Of a stretch of DNA of 64,000 nt, positions 19,096 through 28,387 are shown piece after piece. The notes under the pieces were generated by a model. It was not told the origin of the DNA, made no database searches, and saw only the letters and a list, made by a program, of their open reading frames with translations. The DNA is from Nonlabens agnitus (GTDB taxonomy: Bacteria; Bacteroidota; Bacteroidia; Flavobacteriales; Flavobacteriaceae): positions 403,501 through 467,500 of the forward strand of contig NZ_MQUC01000003.1 in NCBI RefSeq assembly GCF_002994045.1, in the 5' to 3' direction. Both the position numbers and the translations under genes were made by a program. The stretch's first letter is position 1. The number at the start of each line of letters is the position of its first letter.

Positions 19096-20682
19096 ATGAA
19101 ATCTCTAGTCGTTTTAATAGTGATGCTTTTCACGGTATCGCTTTCTGCTCAAGAACTGCATGCACTGGTTTATTTTAAGGATAAGCCTAATGTGCAGAGT
19201 TCGCTGGAGAATCCATCAACCATTCTTACGCAACGGGCATTGGATCGCAAGCAACGTCACGGCATTGCCATCGATGAGCGTGACGTTCCCATGAATCAGA
19301 ATTATGTGAACACCGTTAAATCACAGCCTGGTATAGATTACCGTACTCAATCTAAATGGTTCAATGCTGTACATGTGGTGGCAACTTTTGAGAACTTGGA
19401 AATCTTGAAGAATTTGAGTTTTGTGGATCGAGTGGAATATGCAGACCAGACCAAAAATGCGACTGTCGGTCAACGAGAAAAATTCAATGAAGACATCACC
19501 TTACCTGCCAATTATGGCGCTGCCACTAATCAGATTGAAATGATAGGTTTGGATGATTTGCATAATCGTGGATTTACCGGCGATGGAATCCTAATGGCCA
19601 TAACTGATAGTGGTTTCCCTAATGTAGATATCAATAGAGCTTTTGAGACCGCTAGATCAGAAAACAGAATTGTAAGTGGCTACGACTTTGTAGCTGGTGA
19701 CGCTAGTTTTTATGGCGATCATTTTCACGGCGCACGAGTCTTTAGCATTATCGCCGGGCAAATCAATACAGCGACTGATAATTATATAGGCACGGCTCCA
19801 GATGCCAGCTACTACCTATTTAGAACTGAAGACGCCGCCAGTGAAACTCCAGTCGAAATGAGTTACTGGGTCGCCGCTGCAGAGCGCGCCGATTCTTTAG
19901 GTGTTGATGTCATGAATGTCTCGTTGGGATATCTGGGGTTTGATAATTCCAATGAAAGCCTTACGTATCAAGATATGAATGGTACTTCTGTGATTTCTCG
20001 TGGCGCGACCATAGCAAGTGAAAAAGGAGTGCTGGTCGTGACCAGTGCTGGAAATTTTGGGAATAGTGCCAGCTATCCGTGGATTGCTGCACCAGCAGAT
20101 GCTCCAGGTGTGTTTGCGATAGGCGCGGTAACCGCAAGTGGTATAAAATCCAGTTTTTCCAGTATAGGTCCAACGGTCGATGGACGCATACGTCCGCACA
20201 TAGTCGCTCAAGGATCTGCCACCGCACTAGTACATGAGAATGACGGTCAGATTGTGACGGGAAATGGTACCAGTTACAGTGGTCCTGTCATCGCTGGAGC
20301 GATGGCGTGCTTACTGCAGGCTTATCCCAATTTGACGCCAGCACAGCTCATGCAAGCCGTTCAAGATTCAGGATCTCAGGCCACAAATCCAGACAACCAG
20401 TTAGGCTACGGTATTCCAGATTTCGGCAAGACCTTTCAAACCTTGTCCAGCCAGCAAGTTACCGCCATGGATGATTTGAAGTATTATGTTAAGGACCGTA
20501 TTTTACACGTCTATATCGCTCAAGGCGAAAGCGCAATTCCTTTCCAACTCTACAACCTTCAAGGTCAATTGTTGATCGATAAAAACATCCTGCCACAGGA
20601 CACCATAGATTTAAACGGATTCTCAAGCGGGATCTATCTTTTTAGATGGAAGGAGAAAGCGTTTAAGATTGCTTTAAACTAG
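19096..20682 (+). CDS. Secreted S8 (subtilisin-like) serine protease with T9SS sorting domain
   Basis: 528 residues. Signal peptide 1-19 (SLSAQ), a prodomain-like part to about residue 140, then the S8 domain with catalytic Asp171 (AITDSGFP), His211 (GDHFHGARV) and Ser393 (GNGTSYSGP), and Asn320 in SAGNFGN as oxyanion residue. The last 75 residues form a type A C-terminal sorting domain (FQLYNLQGQLLID, DLNGFSSGIYLFRW). It should be exported by Sec, moved across the outer membrane by T9SS and released or anchored at the surface. It starts 9 bases behind mnmA. Confidence 0.95.
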   Translation: MKSLVVLIVMLFTVSLSAQELHALVYFKDKPNVQSSLENPSTILTQRALDRKQRHGIAIDERDVPMNQNYVNTVKSQPGIDYRTQSKWFNAVHVVATFENLEILKNLSFVDRVEYADQTKNATVGQREKFNEDITLPANYGAATNQIEMIGLDDLHNRGFTGDGILMAITDSGFPNVDINRAFETARSENRIVSGYDFVAGDASFYGDHFHGARVFSIIAGQINTATDNYIGTAPDASYYLFRTEDAASETPVEMSYWVAAAERADSLGVDVMNVSLGYLGFDNSNESLTYQDMNGTSVISRGATIASEKGVLVVTSAGNFGNSASYPWIAAPADAPGVFAIGAVTASGIKSSFSSIGPTVDGRIRPHIVAQGSATALVHENDGQIVTGNGTSYSGPVIAGAMACLLQAYPNLTPAQLMQAVQDSGSQATNPDNQLGYGIPDFGKTFQTLSSQQVTAMDDLKYYVKDRILHVYIAQGESAIPFQLYNLQGQLLIDKNILPQDTIDLNGFSSGIYLFRWKEKAFKIALN

Positions 20683-20692
20683 AACAATACTT

Positions 20693-20905
20693 ATGAAAAA
20701 TCATATCAAAATATTTACCAGTGATTCCATAACCGTACACCGTATGGCAGACGTTTTGGAAAATAACAACATTTCGGTAATTGTCAAAGATGAAACCGAG
20801 TCTAGTAGATTGGCAGGCTTTGGAGTACCTGAGAACAGTGTAGAACTTTTTGTTTCACAAGAAGATGCGCAGAAAGCCCAAGAATTGATCGCATCAATAT
20901 CCTAA
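20693..20905 (+). CDS. DUF2007 small protein
   Basis: 70 residues, cytoplasmic. The pattern IKIFTSDSITVHRMADVLEN followed by VELFVSQEDAQKAQELI matches the DUF2007 'putative signal transducing' family, an ACT/PII-like ferredoxin fold. The partner and signal are unknown. It lies 10 bases behind the protease gene and 43 before the nitronate monooxygenase gene. Confidence 0.85.
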   Translation: MKNHIKIFTSDSITVHRMADVLENNNISVIVKDETESSRLAGFGVPENSVELFVSQEDAQKAQELIASIS

Positions 20906-20907
20906 TT

Positions 20908-20929
20908 CAAGATCATTTTATAGATCTTG
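20908..20929. repeat. Inverted repeat between DUF2007 and nitronate monooxygenase genes
   Basis: CAAGATC and GATCTTG flank an 8-base AT loop. There is no T-run, so it is not a classical terminator; it may be an mRNA-processing or stabilising hairpin. Confidence 0.4.
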
Positions 20930-20948
20930 CGAGAAAGAATTCTAATTG

Positions 20949-21902
20949 ATGAGCAATAAAATCACTCAACTTTTTCAAATCAAATATCCCATTGTTCAAG
21001 GCGGTATGGTCTGGGCAAGCGGTTGGAAACTGGCCAGTGCCGTAAGCAATGCAGGTGGTTTAGGCCTGATAGGTGCTGGGTCGATGTATCCACATGTGCT
21101 GCGCGAACACATTCAAAAAACAAAGAAAGCTACAAACAAACCTTATGGTGTGAATGTGCCTTTACTTTACTCTGATCTGGATGAGATTCTGGAAATCATC
21201 AAAGAGGAAAAAGTGCCTATTGTATTCACTAGTGCTGGTAATCCCAAAAGCTACACTCCACAATTAAAAGAAGCAGGAATTACAGTAGTTCACGTGGTAA
21301 GTTCCGTGAAATTTGCCTTGAAATCTCAAGAAGCTGGAGTTGATGCCGTCGTGGCAGAAGGTTTTGAAGCTGGTGGCCATAATGGACGTGAAGAATCCAC
21401 CACCTTAACCTTGATACCACAGGTCGCAAAAGCTATTGATATTCCCTTAATGGCCGCTGGTGGTATCGCTACGGGTAGAGCCATGCTGGCAGCAATGACA
21501 TTGGGCGCTGATGGTGTTCAAGTAGGTAGTAGGTTTGTCTGTACTCCAGAAGCCAGCAGTCATATCAATTTTAAAAAAGCGATTGTAGAAGCAGGTGAAG
21601 GTGATACCCACTTGACTCTAAAGGAATTGGCGCCCGTACGATTGATGCGCAACAAATTCTGGAATCAGGTGCAGGAATTATATCAGCAATCGCCAACTAA
21701 GGAAGATCTGACCCAATTGCTGGGAAGAGCCAGAGCAAAAAAAGGCATGTTTGAAGGTGATCTCGATAATGGTGAGTTAGAAATAGGTCAAGTATCTGGA
21801 TTGATTGATGACATCATTCCTGCGGCCCAAGTCGTTGAAGACATGGTCGGAGAATATGAAGCGGCCCGCAAAGAAATGATGGAAAAATCCTTGTATGCCT
21901 AG
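20949..21902 (+). CDS. Nitronate monooxygenase family flavoprotein
   Basis: 317-residue FMN-binding TIM barrel related to nitronate monooxygenase and 2-nitropropane dioxygenase. Motifs: IVQGGMVWASG near the N-terminus, VVAEGFEAGGHNGR (FMN and catalytic His region), and MAAGGIATGRAMLAAMTLGADGVQVGSRF (phosphate-binding half). FabK enoyl-ACP reductases have the same fold and could be confused with it. I start at ATG 20949; a TTG just before is in frame. It overlaps the next gene by 8 bases. Confidence 0.9.
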   Translation: MSNKITQLFQIKYPIVQGGMVWASGWKLASAVSNAGGLGLIGAGSMYPHVLREHIQKTKKATNKPYGVNVPLLYSDLDEILEIIKEEKVPIVFTSAGNPKSYTPQLKEAGITVVHVVSSVKFALKSQEAGVDAVVAEGFEAGGHNGREESTTLTLIPQVAKAIDIPLMAAGGIATGRAMLAAMTLGADGVQVGSRFVCTPEASSHINFKKAIVEAGEGDTHLTLKELAPVRLMRNKFWNQVQELYQQSPTKEDLTQLLGRARAKKGMFEGDLDNGELEIGQVSGLIDDIIPAAQVVEDMVGEYEAARKEMMEKSLYA

Positions 21903-22527
21903 AGCACAAACCGCTCTGGAAGAGCGCTGGAACGTCATCACGCATGGTTTTGGATTTATCCTATTTGCATGCACTAGTGTTATTCTTTTGCAGCAAGCAT
22001 CATCAAGTGCTGCATCTTATGCACTGCTCGCCATAATTATATATGGTGTGTCGCAATTATTTTTATATGCAGCATCCACCTCATATCACTATGCCAAGCC
22101 AGAAAAAATCAAGTGGACCTTGCGCAAGATGGATCACATCTCCATTTATTTTTCCATTGCAGGAACGTATACGCCAGTTTGCTTGATCAGTCTGGAGCAG
22201 AGTAGTGGCTGGCTCATTCTGGCAGCAGTTTGGGGCGTTGCTTTGTTTGGAACGATTTGGAAACTTTTCTTTACTGGTAAGTTTGAAGCTTTCTCGAGCA
22301 TATTATATCTGGTGATGGGTTGGATGGTAGTTTTGGATCTGGAATCCTTGCAAGCTGCCTTTAGCGCACAGCAGATGATGTGGCTTATTGCTGGAGGCAT
22401 TTTCTTCTCGGTTGGAATTGTTTTCTACGCTTGGAACAAGCTATACTTCAACCACGTCATTTGGCACTTTTTTGTTCTAGGCGGTAGCTTGAGTCACTTG
22501 ATAATGGTATGGCTCATATTGAAATAG
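21895..22527 (+). CDS. Hemolysin III / PAQR family membrane protein
   Basis: 210 residues with seven predicted helices. Diagnostic segments are ERWNVITHGFGF at the start, STSYHYAKPEK, the MDHISIYFSIAGTYTPV block, and the C-terminal FNHVIWHFFVLGGSLSHL, whose histidines and acidic residue form the likely zinc site. Bacterial members (YqfA/TrhA type) influence membrane homeostasis; the haemolysin name is historical. It overlaps the end of the nitronate monooxygenase gene. Confidence 0.92.
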   Translation: MPRAQTALEERWNVITHGFGFILFACTSVILLQQASSSAASYALLAIIIYGVSQLFLYAASTSYHYAKPEKIKWTLRKMDHISIYFSIAGTYTPVCLISLEQSSGWLILAAVWGVALFGTIWKLFFTGKFEAFSSILYLVMGWMVVLDLESLQAAFSAQQMMWLIAGGIFFSVGIVFYAWNKLYFNHVIWHFFVLGGSLSHLIMVWLILK

Positions 22528-22542
22528 ACGTGATGGATGTAT

Positions 22543-22558
22543 CGCTTTCGCGAAAGCG
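22543..22558. repeat. 16-bp palindrome, copy 5
   Basis: Exact copy in the 36-base gap between the convergent hemolysin III and ZIP genes. It lacks a T-run, so it is not a normal terminator, although its position is suggestive. Confidence 0.95.
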
Positions 22559-22563
22559 AAATA

Positions 22564-23235
22564 CTAAATCATAAAAGCCAGTCCGGCACCAGCCAGCATT
22601 ACAATCATTTTGGCAAGATTGAATTGGTGTCCATCACTGGATTCCAGAATCAATGTGGTAGAAACGTGTAAAACGATCCCAGCTACTAATGCCTTGATGG
22701 GAAGCATGTAGGCGTCAGCGAAATCTGCGTATTGTGCGATGATGCTTCCCAACGGAGACATGATCGCAAAAATGGAAATGACCAAAAGTATTTTAGTAAC
22801 TGAAGCCTTATTAGCAATCAGGAATCCTGTAAAAATGAAGGCGATAGGTATTTTGTGAATCGCCACACCATAGGTCATACCATTAGCTTCTTGCAGCGGC
22901 ATACCTTCCAGAAAGGCGTGTAAACATAGGCTTACAAATAACGCGATGGGAAATTTAGTAACATCATGATGTACGTGAAGGTGACCATGTTCAGCTCCTT
23001 TTGAGAAAAACTCTAGAATGATCTGTACAAAAACACCTGCGATGAGGTAAATGCCAAAAGTTGCATCACCAGATTCATAAATCTCGGGAAGAAATTCTGT
23101 GGCCACGGCGCTCAATAAAAACGCTCCAGAAAATGCCAGCAATAACTTCATGCGCTGCCTAGAAACTTCTTTAAATATAAATGCCGTTGCGCTGCCTATA
23201 ACGACAGCGAGAAATGGCAACCACAAATTCATCAT
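22564..23235 (-). CDS. ZIP family metal transporter
   Basis: 223 residues with about seven or eight membrane helices. The metal site is visible as CLHAFLEGMPL in helix 4 and VAIHKIPIAF in helix 5. A histidine-rich loop (EHGHLHVHHDV) lies before helix 4, as usual for zinc or iron importers. The gene overlaps the upstream methyltransferase gene by four bases (ATGA), so translation is probably coupled. Confidence 0.9.
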   Translation of the reverse strand: MMNLWLPFLAVVIGSATAFIFKEVSRQRMKLLLAFSGAFLLSAVATEFLPEIYESGDATFGIYLIAGVFVQIILEFFSKGAEHGHLHVHHDVTKFPIALFVSLCLHAFLEGMPLQEANGMTYGVAIHKIPIAFIFTGFLIANKASVTKILLVISIFAIMSPLGSIIAQYADFADAYMLPIKALVAGIVLHVSTTLILESSDGHQFNLAKMIVMLAGAGLAFMI

Positions 23236-24041
23236 GATGCTTTTGCTATTTGAAAGACCAATATAAGACGGTCACTGGTTTTCTTATTAAACGGCTCTAA
23301 TTGATAATCTCCATATGTAGCGACCAGTTGCAGTCCAGCGGTAGCAAAATAGGATTTAAAATCTTCTAGGGTCAATGCCTGGACGCGCTCTGTAAAATGA
23401 AATTTATTTCCATCTTCCTCAAAACGTATGTCTTTATAGATGTGACCATCCTCAAACCTGCGCGACTGGTTGAAGGTGATTCCCTTTTCGGTTTTTTCGT
23501 CATAAGCAACTAGATTTTCAATCACTTTATGCGAGTTGAAAAAATCGATCACGCCATAACCATCAGGTTTCAGGCTTTGTTTGATCGCCTGTATGGTCTT
23601 GAGATTGTCATCTGGATTGTCAAAATAGCCAAAACTGGTAAACAGGTTAAAGATGGCGTCAAACTTCTCTGGGTACGGTTGGGTCATATTGTGCACCGCA
23701 AATTGTATGCGGTCCAGTTGGACCTTTCCGGTTCCTAATTCGCCCAGTTCTAGATTTCCAGACTTGATGTGGTCTAGTTTCGCTTTCGCGAAAGCGATAC
23801 TACTCTCACTCAAATCCACACCGGTAACGCGGTAACCCAATCGGTTTAAAAAGATGCTATGGCGGCCACGGCCACAAGCCAGGTCCAGGATGTGAGCCTG
23901 TTGGTCCAGCTCCAGACGTTGCGTGAGGCGCTTCATGAAATGACCAGCCTCAATATAATCACGATCCCTGTAGAGGATGTGGTAATAAGGCGTGTCGAAC
24001 CAACTGGAATACCATGTAGTCTGGTCGTTTGTCTCGCTCAT
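23232..24041 (-). CDS. Class I SAM-dependent methyltransferase
   Basis: 269 residues. The SAM-binding motif I ILDLACGRGRHS is at about 51-62, motif II VTGVDLSESS follows, and FNLFTSFGYF lies at the substrate side. This resembles the Methyltransf_25-type enzymes with unknown small-molecule substrate. The frame extends to a TTG at 24074, but ATG 24041 (MSETNDQTTWYSSWFDTPYY) is the family-like start. A palindrome copy encodes AFAKA at residues 83-87, just after motif II. It is divergent from the RNA methyltransferase gene. Confidence 0.87.
   Translation of the reverse strand: MSETNDQTTWYSSWFDTPYYHILYRDRDYIEAGHFMKRLTQRLELDQQAHILDLACGRGRHSIFLNRLGYRVTGVDLSESSIAFAKAKLDHIKSGNLELGELGTGKVQLDRIQFAVHNMTQPYPEKFDAIFNLFTSFGYFDNPDDNLKTIQAIKQSLKPDGYGVIDFFNSHKVIENLVAYDEKTEKGITFNQSRRFEDGHIYKDIRFEEDGNKFHFTERVQALTLEDFKSYFATAGLQLVATYGDYQLEPFNKKTSDRLILVFQIAKAS
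23781..23796. repeat. 16-bp palindrome, copy 6
   Basis: Exact copy within the methyltransferase gene, AFAKA on the minus strand. Confidence 0.95.
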
Positions 24042-24058
24042 AGGCGGCAAAAATACCT

Positions 24059-24066
24059 TAATTTTG
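24059..24066 (+). promoter_or_regulatory. Possible -7 box (TAATTTTG)
   Basis: Matches TAnnTTTG, 19 bases before the ATG at 24086. A TTTG at 24028-24031 is somewhat too far upstream for a good -33. Confidence 0.4.
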
Positions 24067-24085
24067 CGGCTCAAAACTGTATCGC

Positions 24086-25240
24086 ATGTCGCAAAATTTT
24101 AAGATGATTGCCAAAACCCTTTTTGGCCTTGAAGAAGTCCTGGAAACCGAACTTAGAAACCTAGGTGCGATGGATATCGAGAAAGGTGTGAGAATGGTGA
24201 GTTTTTCAGGCGATCAAGGTTTTATGTATAAAGCCAATATGATGCTGCGCACGGCCATCAGGATTCTTAAACCTATTCATAGTTTTAGAGCGCGAACTGA
24301 GGTAGACCTTTATGATGGCATCTATCAAATGGACTGGTCAAAATACTTGACGCCGCACGATACGCTGGCGGTAAACGCCACGGTTTCTTCTCAGTACTTT
24401 AACCACAGTCAATATGTTGCTCTAAAAACCAAAGACGCGATTGTTGATCAATTGCGTGAGAAACACGGTCGGCGTCCAGATGTGGATACCAAGCATCCCG
24501 ACTTGCGCATCTCTGTCCATATCAACGATCAAACGGTTGATGTATCGCTAGATACGAGTGGAGATCCTTTATATAAAAGAGGTTATCGCGATCAGACTAA
24601 TGTGGCGCCGATCAATGAGGTGCTCGCTGCTGGAATAATTCTGCTTAGTAATTGGGACCAGCGCTCGACTTTTATTGATCCCATGTGTGGTAGCGGAACG
24701 ATAGCTATAGAAGCGGCAATGATAGGTGCTAACATTGCACCTAATATCAATAGAAAGGAATTTGGTTTTGAGAAATGGCCAGATTATGACAATCAATTGT
24801 TTGAAAATATTCAAGCCAGCTGTTTGAAGAAGATGCGTGGCTTTGACGGTAAAATCATCGCTCGCGATGCTGATGGCTACACGGTAGAAAAGGCCATAGA
24901 AAATGTCAAGAATGCTAACCTTCAAGACTTTGTTAGCGTCGAGAAAGGAGACTTTTTTAGGGATTCACAAAGCGCTCAGGCTTTTTTATTGTTCAATCCA
25001 CCATATGATGAGCGATTAGAGATTGATATGGAGGCCTTCTATAAAGAAATAGGCGATACCTTGAAAAGCAGGTATGCGGGCAGCACGGCATGGATGATCA
25101 CCGGAAATCTGGAAGCCTTGAAGCATGTAGGCTTGAAAGCATCCCGCAGGATCAAGCTTTTTAATGGTAAATTGGAAGCGCGACTGGTTAAATATGAAAT
25201 GTATCGCGGTTCAAAAAAAGCCAGTAAACAGGATCAATAG
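24086..25240 (+). CDS. THUMP-domain rRNA guanine-N2 methyltransferase (RlmL/YcbY-type)
   Basis: 384 residues. An N-terminal THUMP RNA-binding domain (residues about 45-160), then a Rossmann methyltransferase with motif I DPMCGSGTIAIEAA and catalytic motif IV FNPPYDERLE near residue 302. E. coli RlmL is a fusion of two methyltransferases; this protein has the N-terminal (m2G2445) half only, which is the normal layout in Bacteroidota. The NPPY motif is typical of exocyclic amino methylation. Confidence 0.92.
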   Translation: MSQNFKMIAKTLFGLEEVLETELRNLGAMDIEKGVRMVSFSGDQGFMYKANMMLRTAIRILKPIHSFRARTEVDLYDGIYQMDWSKYLTPHDTLAVNATVSSQYFNHSQYVALKTKDAIVDQLREKHGRRPDVDTKHPDLRISVHINDQTVDVSLDTSGDPLYKRGYRDQTNVAPINEVLAAGIILLSNWDQRSTFIDPMCGSGTIAIEAAMIGANIAPNINRKEFGFEKWPDYDNQLFENIQASCLKKMRGFDGKIIARDADGYTVEKAIENVKNANLQDFVSVEKGDFFRDSQSAQAFLLFNPPYDERLEIDMEAFYKEIGDTLKSRYAGSTAWMITGNLEALKHVGLKASRRIKLFNGKLEARLVKYEMYRGSKKASKQDQ

Positions 25241-25245
25241 GAGTG

Positions 25246-25253
25246 TATATTTG
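25246..25253 (+). promoter_or_regulatory. -7 box (TATATTTG)
   Basis: Identical to the -7 box of the rRNA promoter at 62167 and 29 bases before the ATG at 25283; no clear -33 element. It would drive the small membrane protein, the 137-residue protein and ettA. Confidence 0.5.
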
Positions 25254-25282
25254 CAGTCCGCATTATTTAAAATACATTAGAT

Positions 25283-25465
25283 ATGGCAATGAATAAGAAC
25301 GGAGTTCTAGGATGGGCAACCCTAATCATGATCATTATAGGTGTTGGACTTATTGCACTGGGCGCTTTTAGATATAGAGAAGTGGCAGGATATGGTTTTG
25401 CCGCAGTAGGCATAGGATTTTTTGCGATCGCTTGGGTATTCAATGCATTGAAGGGTCGCGTTTAA
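25283..25465 (+). CDS. CAL67264-type small membrane protein
   Basis: 60 residues with two hydrophobic segments (about 8-26 and 34-53) and the linking stretch GAFRYREVAGYGFAAVGIGFF. It looks like the short Flavobacteriia family named after Gramella locus CAL67264; I recognise it by pattern only. The function is unknown. Its stop is followed at once by the start of the next gene. Confidence 0.82.
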   Translation: MAMNKNGVLGWATLIMIIIGVGLIALGAFRYREVAGYGFAAVGIGFFAIAWVFNALKGRV

Positions 25466-25879
25466 ATGAAACGGGAAATCAAAATTAAAAACCTGAACAG
25501 TAAGAAGTATTTGCGCATTACTTACGCCGCTACTGCCCTATTTATCATAGCGTTTTTATGTTGGTTTCTAGATGCACCGGTCGTTTACGCCTACATTGCT
25601 GCTGGTTTGGCCATCACGCTTTTTGCTTATTTGAGCATGGATAGCTTTACGACTTCAAACGCGGTTTCTTACGGCTCCAAAAGCGTGACCATGAAACTGC
25701 TGGGACACAAAACCATAGGATTTCTATTTGCTGATGTCAAGCAAGTACGCCTTCAAGATCTGGGATTATTAATACGAGTTGAGGGGTTAGAGGATATTAA
25801 GCTTTCGCGAAAGCGATACACAGATCAATCCCTAGAACAACTACATACCATTTTTAAAGAAAAAATTTCATTACAATGA
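25466..25879 (+). CDS. Membrane protein of unknown function with PH-like C-terminal part
   Basis: 137 residues. Two membrane helices (about 18-38 and 41-58) follow a basic N-terminus. The C-terminal 75 residues are strand-rich and end in an amphipathic helix, as in bacterial PH-like domains; this is only a guess at fold. A palindrome copy (15 of 16 bases) encodes LSRKR at about residues 112-116, between the last strand and the final helix. The gene touches the preceding stop and overlaps ettA by four bases. Confidence 0.78.
   Translation: MKREIKIKNLNSKKYLRITYAATALFIIAFLCWFLDAPVVYAYIAAGLAITLFAYLSMDSFTTSNAVSYGSKSVTMKLLGHKTIGFLFADVKQVRLQDLGLLIRVEGLEDIKLSRKRYTDQSLEQLHTIFKEKISLQ
25800..25815. repeat. 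16-bp palindrome, copy 7 (one mismatch)
   Basis: First base is A instead of C, the rest identical. It is read as LSRKR in the 137-residue membrane protein gene. Confidence 0.9.
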
Positions 25880-27567
25880 GTGACGATAAACAAGTAATAT
25901 TTTCAATGTCAGGTCTTTCAAAGACCTACCAAAGTACCGGTAAACAGGTGCTTAAAAACATCTACCTAAGCTTTTTCTACGGCGCCAAAATCGGGATTTT
26001 AGGTCTCAATGGTTCTGGTAAATCCACGCTGTTGAAGATCATCGCAGGGAAAGAAAAAAACTACCAAGGAGATATCAATTTCTTGCCAGGATACCGTGTA
26101 GGTTACCTGGAGCAGGAACCAGAACTGGACGAGTCCAAAACGGTTATGGAAATCGTCAAGGAAGGCGTCGCCGAAACGGTTGCGATTCTGGACGAATACA
26201 ATAAGATCAACGACGATTTTGGACTGGAAGAGAACTATTCTGATGCAGACAAGATGGAGAAGTTGATGAACCGTCAGGCAGAATTGCAAGATAAGATTGA
26301 TGCCGTTAATGCCTGGGAACTGGACACTAAACTTGAAATCGCGATGGATGCACTGCGCACGCCGCCAGGTGATGCGAGCATCAAAAATCTTTCTGGTGGT
26401 GAAAAGCGACGCGTGGCTTTATGTCGATTATTACTACAAGAACCCGAAATCCTATTGCTGGATGAGCCTACCAACCACCTGGATGCAGAATCTGTATTAT
26501 GGTTGGAACAACACCTTGCTCAGTATAAGGGAACCGTTATCGCTGTAACTCACGATAGATATTTCCTTGATAATGTTGCAGGATGGATTCTAGAACTGGA
26601 TCGTGGTGAAGGGATTCCATGGAAAGGAAACTATTCTAGCTGGTTGGAGCAAAAAAGTGACCGTCTTGCCAAAGAAGAAAAAACAGAGTCCAAGCGTCGC
26701 AAGACCCTACAACGTGAGTTGGATTGGGTACGTCAAGGAGCCAAAGGTCGCCAGACCAAGCAAAAGGCTCGTTTGAATAACTATGACAAGCTCTTAAACG
26801 AGGACCAAAAAGCCAAAGAAGAAAAGCTGGAAATCTATATACCCAATGGACCACGATTGGGAACTAATGTTATCGAGGCTAATGGCGTGAGTAAGGCATT
26901 TGGCGATAAACTATTATATGAAGACCTCAATTTTGTACTGCCACAAAACGGTATTGTTGGAATCATAGGTCCCAATGGTGCTGGTAAAACGACCATTTTC
27001 AAAATGATTATGGATGAGGTAGAACCAGACAAAGGTTCATTCAAAGTAGGTGAAACGGTCAAGCTAGCCTATGTAGATCAAACACACAGTAATATAGATC
27101 AGGATAAATCCATCTGGGAGAATTTTGCAGACGGGCAAGATATGGTGATGATGGGTGGCAAGATGGTAAACTCTAGGGCGTACTTGAGTCGTTTCAACTT
27201 TTCAGGTTCTGAGCAAAATAAGAAAGTGTCAACGCTTTCTGGTGGTGAGCGCAACAGGCTGCACCTTGCCATGACTCTTAAAGAAGAAGGAAACGTGCTG
27301 CTTCTCGATGAGCCTACCAATGATTTAGATGTGAATACCCTACGTGCACTAGAAGAAGGACTGGAAAACTTTGCTGGTTGTGCGGTGATCATATCTCACG
27401 ATAGATGGTTCCTTGATAGGGTTTGTACACACATTATTGCGTTTGAAGGTGACTCTCAGGTCTATTCATTTGAAGGTAGCTTTACAGAATATGAAGAGAA
27501 CAAGAGAAAGCGATTGGGTGATGTAACTCCTAAGAGAATTAGATATAAAAAGTTGATAAGAGATTAA
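25876..27567 (+). CDS. ettA: Energy-dependent translational throttle protein EttA (ABC-F)
   Basis: 563-residue cytoplasmic ABC-F ATPase that binds the ribosomal E site and gates entry into elongation by ATP/ADP ratio. Two ABC domains: Walker A GLNGSGKST and GPNGAGKTT, signatures LSGGEKRR and LSGGERNR, Walker B LLLDEPTNHLD and LLLDEPTNDLD. The P-site tRNA-interaction linker (GAKGRQTKQKARLNNYDKL) lies between them. It is the last gene of a three-gene unit, followed by a strong terminator. Confidence 0.95.
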   Translation: MSDDKQVIFSMSGLSKTYQSTGKQVLKNIYLSFFYGAKIGILGLNGSGKSTLLKIIAGKEKNYQGDINFLPGYRVGYLEQEPELDESKTVMEIVKEGVAETVAILDEYNKINDDFGLEENYSDADKMEKLMNRQAELQDKIDAVNAWELDTKLEIAMDALRTPPGDASIKNLSGGEKRRVALCRLLLQEPEILLLDEPTNHLDAESVLWLEQHLAQYKGTVIAVTHDRYFLDNVAGWILELDRGEGIPWKGNYSSWLEQKSDRLAKEEKTESKRRKTLQRELDWVRQGAKGRQTKQKARLNNYDKLLNEDQKAKEEKLEIYIPNGPRLGTNVIEANGVSKAFGDKLLYEDLNFVLPQNGIVGIIGPNGAGKTTIFKMIMDEVEPDKGSFKVGETVKLAYVDQTHSNIDQDKSIWENFADGQDMVMMGGKMVNSRAYLSRFNFSGSEQNKKVSTLSGGERNRLHLAMTLKEEGNVLLLDEPTNDLDVNTLRALEEGLENFAGCAVIISHDRWFLDRVCTHIIAFEGDSQVYSFEGSFTEYEENKRKRLGDVTPKRIRYKKLIRD

Positions 27568-27591
27568 GCTTTCTTATTACGACACTTATAG

Positions 27592-27628
27592 CTCCCATCA
27601 GGTAATTATTCTTGATGGGAGTTTTTTT
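27592..27628 (+). terminator. Terminator of ettA unit
   Basis: CTCCCATCA and TGATGGGAG form a 9-bp stem around an 11-12-base loop, followed by seven T's. Confidence 0.92.
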
Positions 27629-27781
27629 ATCTTTTGTTTAATCTTTGCATCAATCTAGGCGCTTCACAATTAACAGTTTGAAAGGTTTCTTTTAACTTCT
27701 AATAGAGGCAAGAAACACCCTACATGGGATATTTTTCCATCGTGTAAGTAGGGTTACCTTTAACCCGTTGAATTGCAATAG

Positions 27782-28387
27782 ATGATAAGAAATTTACTAT
27801 CCTTAAAAATTCAGTTAGCTCAGAGTAGGATCTCGGTTCAAGATGCTAAAGGTCTAGGTATCGTCTCATTTCTGGCTTACCTAAATGTGAAAGTAGAAAG
27901 TTCAAGACATTCTGTTAGCATACCAAAAAATCCACATCAACTTCCAGAAGTCGTTTCAAAACAAGAATTAAGTGAATTGGTGTTTGCCATTAATGACTTC
28001 ATTCATTTATTGAAACTTGATGTGACCAACTCAAAATCGATAGAACGTTTTACCCAAGTTGATCAATGTTTGAGGTTTGAGACTTCTGTAGCTTCAACGG
28101 TTTCTCAGGATCTTTTGGATAAAATAAGTCTGATTGAAAACGCGGCAAATAAATATTTTGGTGAATTTAGAAGTCATTTTAGCGATAGAATTTGTGCCGT
28201 ACAGTCGATGGCTATCATTCGTAATGGGGAACGCACCTATGGTTTGGAGGCTAAGGATTTGGTAAAAACTTCTTCGGTTTTGGATATCCTATCTCACTTG
28301 GCTTTAAACACCAGCGGACTCAAACGACCAAAACAGCTTCATTCCAATCCTGTAAGCCAGTCGGTTTTGTACAAAAGCGCCGTTTGA
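27782..28387 (+). CDS. Hypothetical protein
   Basis: 201 residues, no signal peptide or membrane helix, mostly helical. I recognise no motif. Codon use looks like the neighbours. The coding end overlaps the convergent peptidase gene by 49 bases, which is unusual in this compact but otherwise barely overlapping region. A shorter form or a non-coding region cannot be excluded. Confidence 0.55.
   Translation: MIRNLLSLKIQLAQSRISVQDAKGLGIVSFLAYLNVKVESSRHSVSIPKNPHQLPEVVSKQELSELVFAINDFIHLLKLDVTNSKSIERFTQVDQCLRFETSVASTVSQDLLDKISLIENAANKYFGEFRSHFSDRICAVQSMAIIRNGERTYGLEAKDLVKTSSVLDILSHLALNTSGLKRPKQLHSNPVSQSVLYKSAV

Noticed and set aside
20517..20533. Palindrome-like CGCTCAAGGCGAAAGCG in the subtilase gene
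   Set aside because: The right half matches but the left half does not; too degenerate to count as a copy.
22543..22558. Palindrome copy between convergent genes as a terminator
   Set aside because: No T-run on either side, and most copies lie inside genes, so termination is not its general role.
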